Part shown: positions 58,237 through 64,000 of the stretch, piece by piece
Numbering within the stretch: position 1 is the first letter of the stretch
Layout: the number at the start of each line of letters is the position of its first letter
Assembly (NCBI RefSeq): GCF_022533585.1
Contig: NZ_CP092827.1
Span: 2,582,001 to 2,646,000, forward strand
Source of the DNA: Pseudomonas sp. LS.1a
Lineage (GTDB): Bacteria; Pseudomonadota; Gammaproteobacteria; Pseudomonadales; Pseudomonadaceae
DNA length: 64,000 bases
Direction of reading: 5' to 3'
Made by a program: the position numbers and the translations under genes
Notes under the pieces: generated by a model
Seen by the model: only the letters and a program-made list of their open reading frames with translations
What the model was told of the DNA's origin: nothing
Databases searched by the model: none

Positions 58237-58944
58237 TCAAGGTATTTCGGCTCCGGCATCAGCACCAACACCAGCACCAACATCAGCACCAGCACCAGCA
58301 CCAGCACCAGCGCTCGCACCGACCGATTTGCCATTCAGGGTGTCAGCCTGCGAGATTTCGTCGGGGCTTTTCAGGGCTGCCGTCTTGACCACGGTCGGTT
58401 TGGTGGCCGCGTCTGTAAGGAATTCGATCACCCGCATCATCGCCTCAGGCGGTTCCTGGCGTTTGAGCGTGGTGTTGAAGGCATAGCGGGCGCGGGTGTC
58501 GGTCTTGCGGGTTTGCGTGGACTTGTGGCTGATGCTGCCCTTGACGTTCAGCCGGAACGGTCCCCAGCCCAGTGAACCGGTCGCGGTTGCACTCATGTCC
58601 TTGGTGGATACGTCTTCCGACATCTGATTGATGGTCAATTCGAACTCGACATTACCCTCTTCGATGGCGATGTTCGGGTGGGTGATGGCCGCCACCAGCG
58701 GCACTTTCATGGTCTTGCTGACCACGCCCTTGTACTCGCCTTGTTCGTCGACGATGGTTTCGTCGTAGTCGAACTGGATGGCAACGGCCTTGCCATCCTG
58801 GACGCACACTTGCATCAGGAAGTCAGCGTACGACTTGCTTGCGGTGACCTGCGCCTGGACCATGGCCTGCAGGGGGCCTGCGATCATGCGGTCCATCGGC
58901 AGGGCATTGATTACGGAGCCGATGAGGCTGTTATCGATCGACAT
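58237..58944 (-). CDS. DUF2589 protein with Gly/Ala repeat tail
   Basis: 235 residues. GPLQAMVQAQVTASKSYADFL at the start, VPLVAAITHPNIAIEEGNVEF in the middle and RYAFNTTLKRQEPPEAMMRVIEF near residue 165 are DUF2589 features; the last matches the region of the partner protein where the phage inserted. The final 25 residues are Gly/Ala/Asp repeats encoded by a hexanucleotide tandem array. It lies 70 bp upstream of the interrupted paralogue and is probably co-transcribed. Function unknown. Confidence 0.82.
   Translation of the reverse strand: MSIDNSLIGSVINALPMDRMIAGPLQAMVQAQVTASKSYADFLMQVCVQDGKAVAIQFDYDETIVDEQGEYKGVVSKTMKVPLVAAITHPNIAIEEGNVEFELTINQMSEDVSTKDMSATATGSLGWGPFRLNVKGSISHKSTQTRKTDTRARYAFNTTLKRQEPPEAMMRVIEFLTDAATKPTVVKTAALKSPDEISQADTLNGKSVGASAGAGAGAGADVGAGVGADAGAEIP
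58259..58320. repeat. Hexanucleotide tandem repeat in a coding region
   Basis: About ten imperfect copies of the 6-mer AGCACC (plus strand) encode Gly-Ala pairs at the C-terminus of the DUF2589 protein. In-frame repeat gain or loss would change tail length without a frameshift. Confidence 0.75.
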
Positions 58945-59005
58945 ATCGGGATGCTCTTTCTAGTGGGGTAAGGTGGCCGTCAATGGCGGCCACGATGCTT
59001 GGGCT

Positions 59006-59386
59006 TCAGCGAGCGCAAGGTTCCTGGCGACGGATGTTGCCGATCTGGCGCAGGCTCAGGCCGTACTTGTCGGCCAGCAGGCTGCGGGACAAGCCGCTGG
59101 CGCTTTCCTTCTGGATCTGCAGGTTGCGCAACTGGCGCAGGAAGTGGTCAGCCTTGGGGATTTCCAGGGCCACACCGGCAAAGCGCTTGATCAGCGCGTC
59201 GAGCGCTTCGGCCGGCAGCACGTCGGCAAGCTTGGTGCGCTCGCGGTGCTTGGGGATGTACTTGGGCCTGCCGCCGTAGGCGCAGGTCAGCTGGTAGGCG
59301 TTGTCGATGCCGATGCAGTCGATCAGGGCCTGCAGCGAGTGGGGCAGTTGGCTGATATCGATGTGGCTCAAGTCTGGCAATTGCAT
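59006..59386 (-). CDS. Mor-family transcriptional regulator
   Basis: 126 residues. GGRPKYIPKHRERT, LEIPKADHFLRQLRNLQIQK and LSRSLLADKYGLSLRQIGNI are the typical features of Mor/C activators from Mu-like phages, here a chromosomal copy. It is 61 bp upstream of the two DUF2589 genes, same strand, so it may control or be part of that operon. Confidence 0.8.
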   Translation of the reverse strand: MQLPDLSHIDISQLPHSLQALIDCIGIDNAYQLTCAYGGRPKYIPKHRERTKLADVLPAEALDALIKRFAGVALEIPKADHFLRQLRNLQIQKESASGLSRSLLADKYGLSLRQIGNIRRQEPCAR

Positions 59387-59637
59387 ATGGCGCTCCTTCG
59401 GGGCGGATGGGCTGTGCTACCCGATCACCAGCGGCGTTATGTCGAAGGTGTGACTGGATTTTCTGTGACAGCCGAGGCGCGTCGCTAGGCGGCATATGGG
59501 TTGGGGGTTGTAGCTTCAGCGAACAGGTTTTGCAGGCAGCGATATCCGGCGTTGTAGGACATGGCTTCAACATTTGGATGTGGCGAGTGATTTCCCATCT
59601 GGTTTCTCCCTGTGTTGCGTACTGGGTCTGGTAACCC
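59387..59637. other. Non-coding gap upstream of the Mor/DUF2589 operon
   Basis: 251 bp with no supported gene. It should hold the leftward promoter of the Mor/DUF2589 operon, but I cannot point to convincing hexamers. Confidence 0.4.
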
Positions 59638-60096
59638 TCATTCGCACGGATAGCTGCTCAGCAGACTGGCGCTGCGCAGATAGGCCTGTGGCGTGTCGCG
59701 CATGCCTTGTGGCAACGTGCGCCAATCGACCAGCAGGCACAGCGCATGCAGCGGCTGCCCGCCACGCCGGCCGATGATCTGGTCGGCAAAGCTGCGGCGG
59801 TACAGTGCCTGGGTCTGGTGCAGCGCTTGTACCTGGTCGGCCCGGGCCAGGGTTTGCATGGCCAGTTCGGGTAGTTGCGCCGGCGGTGCGCTGAAATGCA
59901 GCGGAGCACCCTGCGCCTGCAGATAACCCGCCTGGCGCACGCGCTGCCAGAGTTGTTGCCATTGGCTGGCACCGGCATGGGCAGCCAGTTCGCGGCCCAG
60001 TTCGAGCAGTTGCTCGGCCGGGACCTGGTGGGTGTCCAGTGCATGAAGGGAAAAGGGTGTCAGAAACAGCGATGTGAACAGCAGGGGTTTGTACAT
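59638..60096 (-). CDS. Hypothetical secreted protein
   Basis: 152 residues from ATG 60096, giving a signal peptide (MYKPLLFTSLFLTPFSLHA) and a helical mature part rich in Leu, Gln and Ala (LELGRELAAHAGASQWQQLW). An in-frame ATG at 60153 would bury the signal. No family recognised. Confidence 0.68.
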   Translation of the reverse strand: MYKPLLFTSLFLTPFSLHALDTHQVPAEQLLELGRELAAHAGASQWQQLWQRVRQAGYLQAQGAPLHFSAPPAQLPELAMQTLARADQVQALHQTQALYRRSFADQIIGRRGGQPLHALCLLVDWRTLPQGMRDTPQAYLRSASLLSSYPCE

Positions 60097-60247
60097 GGTG
60101 CCTCCGGCATGAGTGCTTGGGAGCCCCATGCTTTCAGGCAGTCGCCGCCCCACCCAGCAGGAAATGCAGCGCCGGGGCTGGTGGCCGTTGTATCATTGGC
60201 GCGGCTCGTTGCGAGCCATTTGCCCCTGATGTTGCAAGGAACCTTCG

Positions 60248-60436
60248 ATGACACACGTGCAGCGCCTCAAATATTCTCTTCTGATCATCCTGGTGGTACT
60301 GGGCCTGATGCTGGGCCTGTCCCACCTGCAGAAGCAGGGCACGATCAGTGAGCAGACCTTCCAGATGCTGGCCATCGCCATCGCCGTGGTGGTCGTGGTG
60401 ATCAACGGCATTCTGCGGCGCAAGGTCAAGCCTTGA
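60248..60436 (+). CDS. Small inner-membrane protein
   Basis: 62 residues with two hydrophobic helices (about 9-25 and 40-54) and a basic C-terminus (RRKVKP). Short loop between. AAGGAA is 7 nt before the ATG. Function unknown. Confidence 0.7.
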   Translation: MTHVQRLKYSLLIILVVLGLMLGLSHLQKQGTISEQTFQMLAIAIAVVVVVINGILRRKVKP

Positions 60437-60472
60437 GCCTGGCGGGCCGGCCAGTCATGGCCGGCCATGCGC

Positions 60473-60847
60473 TCAGCGCGAAGGCGTTTGCTCCAGCACG
60501 GCGCGCGCCTGGGGGTTGAGGCTGTAGCATTTGTCGCTGCCCAGCTGGATGACGCCCTCGGCGCACAGCCGCTTGAGCACTTCGCGCACGCTGAGGAACG
60601 ACAGCGGGATGTCCAGCTGTTCCAGTTGCGCGTGCACGCCGCGCACGCCAATGCTGCGGCCATTGCGGTCGGCGGCGTGCAAGGCATCGATGACCTTCAG
60701 GCGGATCAGGCTGGTGCGCAGGCCGAAGCTGCGCAATAGTTCGCGGATATGTTCGTTGCCGATGCGTTCGTCAGCAAATACGCCCTGTTCCTTGGGTGCT
60801 TTGCCTGGGACGCGCCCAGCCTGGATCGAGGTTTGCGGGTTGTACAT
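60473..60847 (-). CDS. Fur-fold winged-helix protein lacking the dimerisation/metal domain
   Basis: 124 residues. LRTSLIRLKVIDALHAADRN and IPLSFLSVREVLKRLCAEGVIQLG follow the Fur HTH order. The C-terminal half of Fur, with His/Cys metal sites, is missing and replaced by a short tail (SLNPQARAVLEQ). Similar short proteins are annotated as Fe2+/Zn2+ uptake regulators. It is divergent from pvdQ, an iron-related gene, with about 190 bp between. Confidence 0.7.
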   Translation of the reverse strand: MYNPQTSIQAGRVPGKAPKEQGVFADERIGNEHIRELLRSFGLRTSLIRLKVIDALHAADRNGRSIGVRGVHAQLEQLDIPLSFLSVREVLKRLCAEGVIQLGSDKCYSLNPQARAVLEQTPSR

Positions 60848-60985
60848 GTGAATGCTCCTTTTCGTGGACGAACCCGAAATATGGGTGCCTCACTGACTAG
60901 GACGAATGAGAACGGAAAAACTGCAGCCCACTCGAAAAAAAAATTGCCTGGTTCTGTTCAAGACGTTCCATTGCCTTGTAGTACG

Positions 60986-61009
60986 TAAAATTTTCACCTG
61001 GCCATTCGT
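60986..61009 (+). promoter_or_regulatory. Candidate iron-starvation sigma box for pvdQ
   Basis: TAAAA (60986-60990), 16 nt, CGT (61007-61009) differs at one base from the PvdS/PfrI box TAAAT-N16-CGT. It is 35 bp before the proposed pvdQ start, as expected for pyoverdine genes. Confidence 0.6.
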
Positions 61010-61043
61010 CTGATCGGGATGACCCCGAAGCCGAGGAGTGCCC

Positions 61044-63356
61044 GTGTTTCCACTTTCCCGTCCCATGATTTGCGCTGGCCTGGCCGCAGCCCTGATAGCC
61101 TTCAGCGTCGGTGCAGCGCCGGCGCAGTCCGCCGCAGCCGATGCCAGTGCGCAGATTCGCCGAACCAGTTACGGAGTGCCGCACATCGTGGCCAAGGACG
61201 AGCGTGGCCTGGGCTACGGCATCGGCTACGCCTACGCCCAGGACAACCTGTGCCTGCTGGCCAATGAAGTGCTGACCGTGAGCGGCGAGCGCTCACGCTA
61301 CTTCGGTGCCAAGGGCAAGACCCTGGAGCAGCGTGACAACCTGGCCAGTGATGTGTTCTTCACCTGGCTCAACACGCCGGCGGCAGTCGATGCGTTCTTG
61401 CAGGCGCAGCCGGTGCCGGTACAGGCACTGCTGGCAGGCTATGCCAGCGGCTACAACCGGGCGCTGGTCGAGCGCCGCAGCCAAGGGTTGCCCGCCGAAT
61501 GTGGCAACGGCGAGTGGCTGCGGCCGATCAGCAGCGAGGACCTGGTCAAACTGACTCGTCGGCTGCTGGCTGAAGGCGGTGTCGGGCAGTTCGTCGAAGC
61601 GCTGGCGGGGGCGCAACCGCCAACACTGGCCAGCCAGCAAGCGCCGACAGGGTTTGCCACGGCGCTGGCCCGGCAGCAACGCTTTGCCACGGAACGCGGT
61701 AGCAATGCAGTGGCCGTCGGGGCGCAGCGTTCGGCTAATGGTCGCGGCCTGTTGCTGGCCAACCCGCACTTCCCATGGATGGGCGGCCTGCGCTTTTACC
61801 AGATGCAGCTGACCATTCCCGGCCAGCTCGATGTGATGGGGGCGGCATTGCCGGGCCTGCCAGTGGTCAACATCGGTTTCAACCAGCATCTGGCCTGGAC
61901 GCACACCGTCGATACGTCGAAGCACTTTACCCTGTACCGCCTGCAACTAGACCCCAAGGACCCGACCCGCTACCTGCTTGATGGCAAATCGCTTCCGCTG
62001 ACCCGGCAAACCGTCAGCGTTGCGGTCAAGGCCGAGGATGGCGGCCTGAGCCAGGTACAGCGCCAGGTCTACAGCTCGCAGTTCGGCCCAGTGGTGCAAT
62101 GGCCAGGGCGCCTGGACTGGGATGCACATGTGGCCTACAGCCTGCGCGACGCCAACCTCGAAAATACCCGGGTGTTGCAGCAGTGGTACCAGATCAACCG
62201 TGCCGATAGCCTGGTGACGTTGAAAGACTCGATCGAACAACTGCAGGGCATTCCCTGGGTCAACACGCTGGCGGTGGACCAGGCTGGCAAGGCCCTGTAC
62301 CTGAACCAGTCAGTAGTGCCTTATGTGGATCAGCAACTGCTGGGCGCATGCAGCAACCCGCAGGCGCAAGGGCGCCTGGTGGTACTGGATGGTTCACGCA
62401 GCGCATGCCAGTGGAAGGTCGATGCGCAGGCCGCGCAGCCGGGGATCTTCCCGGCACGGCTGCTGCCGAGCCTGGAGCGCGAAGATTTCGTGCAGAACTC
62501 CAACGACCCGGCCTGGATGGCCAACCCGGCGCAGCCGCTGACCGGTTATTCGCCGCTGGTCAGCCGCAGTGACCAGCCGCTGGGCATGCGTGGCCGCTTT
62601 GCCCTGCAACGCCTGCAGGGTCAGGCCCGGTTGGGCGTTGACGACCTGCAGCGCATGGTGACCGATGACGAGGTCTACCTGGCCCGCCTGGTACTGCCTG
62701 ACCTGCTGCAATGGTGCAAGGGCGCCGATGCGGATGTGCGTGCCGTATGCAGTAGCCTGGCGGCCTGGAATGGCAAGGCTGACCTGGACAGTGGCATTGG
62801 CCTGGTGCACTTTCAGAACCTGTTCGATGCCCTGGCCGAGCACCCGGAAAGCTGGCGGGTGGCCTTCGACCCGGCCGATCCGCAGCACACCCCGCGTGGG
62901 CTGGCGGTCGAGCAGGCGGCCGTGCGCAAGCTGCTGCACCAGGCCGCGCTGGCTTCGCTCAAGCAGGTGAGTGACAGCGGCATAGCGGGGGAGGCGCGTT
63001 GGGGGCAGGTGCAACAGGCGAGCGATGGCACGCCGGTGCCGGGTGGCCCGCAGGCATTGGGTGTGTACAACGCGATCTACAGTGTGCCGCAAGGGCAGGG
63101 CAAGCGGCTGGTGGTCAGTGGTACCAGCTACCTGCAGCTGGTCAGCTTTACCGACAAGGGGCCAGAGGCCCGTGGATTGCTGGCGTTTTCCCAGTCGAGT
63201 GAAGCGGCTTCGGTGCATGCCAGTGACCAGACCAGGGCGTTTGCGGCCAGGCAACTGGCGGTGATTCCGTTTACCGAGGCGCAGATCAAGGCTGATCCCG
63301 AGTACCGGGAAGTGGTGATCAGTGAGCGGGACAAGGGGGCGGTGGTCCAGCAGTAA
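61044..63356 (+). CDS. pvdQ: PvdQ-type acylase (Ntn hydrolase)
   Basis: 770 residues from GTG 61044, selected by AGGAG 5 nt upstream; GTG 61038 overlaps the Shine-Dalgarno. Signal peptide (to about residue 33), alpha chain, then the autocatalytic junction RGSNAVAVG with Ser220 as N-terminal nucleophile of the beta chain. RRTSYGVPHIVA near residue 40 and WTHTVDTSKHFTLY are family features. It removes the acyl chain of the pyoverdine precursor in the periplasm and can cleave long-chain acyl-homoserine lactones. Its neighbour lpxH and the iron-sigma box match the P. putida arrangement. Confidence 0.93.
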   Translation: MFPLSRPMICAGLAAALIAFSVGAAPAQSAAADASAQIRRTSYGVPHIVAKDERGLGYGIGYAYAQDNLCLLANEVLTVSGERSRYFGAKGKTLEQRDNLASDVFFTWLNTPAAVDAFLQAQPVPVQALLAGYASGYNRALVERRSQGLPAECGNGEWLRPISSEDLVKLTRRLLAEGGVGQFVEALAGAQPPTLASQQAPTGFATALARQQRFATERGSNAVAVGAQRSANGRGLLLANPHFPWMGGLRFYQMQLTIPGQLDVMGAALPGLPVVNIGFNQHLAWTHTVDTSKHFTLYRLQLDPKDPTRYLLDGKSLPLTRQTVSVAVKAEDGGLSQVQRQVYSSQFGPVVQWPGRLDWDAHVAYSLRDANLENTRVLQQWYQINRADSLVTLKDSIEQLQGIPWVNTLAVDQAGKALYLNQSVVPYVDQQLLGACSNPQAQGRLVVLDGSRSACQWKVDAQAAQPGIFPARLLPSLEREDFVQNSNDPAWMANPAQPLTGYSPLVSRSDQPLGMRGRFALQRLQGQARLGVDDLQRMVTDDEVYLARLVLPDLLQWCKGADADVRAVCSSLAAWNGKADLDSGIGLVHFQNLFDALAEHPESWRVAFDPADPQHTPRGLAVEQAAVRKLLHQAALASLKQVSDSGIAGEARWGQVQQASDGTPVPGGPQALGVYNAIYSVPQGQGKRLVVSGTSYLQLVSFTDKGPEARGLLAFSQSSEAASVHASDQTRAFAARQLAVIPFTEAQIKADPEYREVVISERDKGAVVQQ

Positions 63357-63370
63357 GGCATACCGGCCTC

Positions 63371-63390
63371 TTCGCGGGCACGCCCGCGAA
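63371..63390. repeat. REP hairpin after pvdQ
   Basis: TTCGCGGGC-AC-GCCCGCGAA, flanked by GGCCTC and GAAGG, is the classic P. putida REP core. It sits between convergent pvdQ and lpxH. Confidence 0.8.
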
Positions 63391-63407
63391 GAAGGCGACT
63401 CGGTCGG

Positions 63408-64000
63408 TCAGGAAAACTCGAACGGCGCCAGCTGAAACCCTTGCTCGTCAACCTGCAAGGCCCAGCCCCGGCGGTCCCAGTCGCCCAGCACGATACGCCG
63501 TGCCGGTTGCCCGTCGACCACCAGCTTGTGTATCGCCGGCCGATGGGTATGCCCATGCACCAAGGTGCGCACACCATGCGCCGCCATCACCTTCGGTACT
63601 TCCTCCGGCGTGACATCGACAATTTCGGTGGACTTCATCCGCGTTTGCGTGCGGCTTTCGCTGCGCAGCTTGCGTGCCAGCTTGTAGCGGGCCGACAGCG
63701 GCAGGTGCCGCAACAGCCACAGACTCAGCGGGTTGCGCAGCAGACGGCGCATTTTCATGTAGGCCAGGTCGCGGGTGCACAAGGTATCGCCATGCATCAG
63801 CAGCACCTGTTCACCGCCCAGTTCGATCACGCTGGGGTCATGCAGCAACGTGCAGCCGGCAGCGTCGCAAAAGGCCTGGCCAATCAGGAAGTCACGATTG
63901 CCGTGCATCAGGTAGATGGCCGTGCCGCTGTCGCTCAGCCGACGCATGGCGTGGCAGACCGACTGCTGGAAGGGTGTCATGGCATCGTCACCGATCCAGG
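63408..64000 (-). CDS. lpxH: UDP-2,3-diacylglucosamine diphosphatase, 5' end outside window
   Basis: About 197 of 240 residues are present; the frame is open to the window edge ([10 protein letters not shown] reads through the first internal Met). [19 protein letters not shown] and [12 protein letters not shown] are the metal-binding motifs of the LpxH calcineurin-like family, and the C-terminus has [14 protein letters not shown]. It makes lipid X in lipid A synthesis at the inner membrane. Confidence 0.95.
   Translation of the reverse strand, partial: WIGDDAMTPFQQSVCHAMRRLSDSGTAIYLMHGNRDFLIGQAFCDAAGCTLLHDPSVIELGGEQVLLMHGDTLCTRDLAYMKMRRLLRNPLSLWLLRHLPLSARYKLARKLRSESRTQTRMKSTEIVDVTPEEVPKVMAAHGVRTLVHGHTHRPAIHKLVVDGQPARRIVLGDWDRRGWALQVDEQGFQLAPFEFS

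Noticed and set aside
58261..58310. Tandem AGCACC units considered as a CRISPR-like or minisatellite array
   Set aside because: They are short, spacer-free, imperfect and in frame within the DUF2589 gene, so they are a coding microsatellite. No CRISPR array was found anywhere in the window.

Overview
The window is a Pseudomonas chromosome segment, most likely of the P. putida group: GC-rich, with P. putida-type REP hairpins and host genes that include ampC, xthA, tamA-tamB, pvdQ and lpxH. A complete-looking 41 kb temperate podovirus prophage is inserted in it. Family calls come from reading the translated proteins and from general family knowledge; no database search was run.

Left host arm (1-16654). 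A partial class C beta-lactamase gene is followed by a bile-acid:sodium-symporter-like transporter, a DUF4157 secreted protein, and a TetR regulator divergent from an SDR plus HCCA-isomerase pair, with a perfect palindrome between them. Next come a cupin-HTH regulator and an MFS transporter behind a Fur-box-like site. A small redox regulon follows: catalase-like SrpA and cytochrome b561, divergent from an ECF sigma and anti-sigma pair. The two -35 elements of that divergon lie in one palindrome. The arm ends with xthA, a GNAT protein and the TamA/TamB envelope assembly pair.

Prophage (16655-57756). It is bounded by a 24-bp direct repeat (attL 16655-16678, attR 57733-57756) inside a protein-coding DUF2589 gene, not a tRNA. 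Integration removes the last 39 host codons and fuses the gene in frame to 22 phage codons. A second direct repeat near each end looks like an arm-type integrase site. The leftward early block encodes AlpA, small proteins, an unusual cytosine methyltransferase with five internal VADPR repeats, an FtsK-gamma-domain protein, a YqaJ exonuclease and a RecT annealing protein. The immunity region has a CI-like repressor without a peptidase domain, a Cro/YdaS-like protein and a CII-like protein, flanked by related operators. The rightward block carries O-like and P-like replication genes overlapping by 209 nt, RusA, two accessory genes (HEPN-like and GvpU-like), and a candidate late promoter with tandem terminators. 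Then follow holin, SAR endolysin, Rz with nested Rz1, terminase, portal, and a Bordetella phage BPP-1-like capsid module (Bbp19-like, scaffold, major capsid, Bbp16-like cement). Tail and ejection proteins and a T7-type tailspike with an S74-like chaperone complete the virion genes. The right end holds a leftward OafA-type acyltransferase, probably lysogenic conversion, and two tiny tandem paralogues.

Right host arm (57757-64000). It holds the rest of the interrupted DUF2589 locus (a second DUF2589 gene and a Mor-like regulator), small secreted and membrane proteins, a Fur-fold protein, pvdQ with a candidate iron-starvation sigma box, and partial lpxH.
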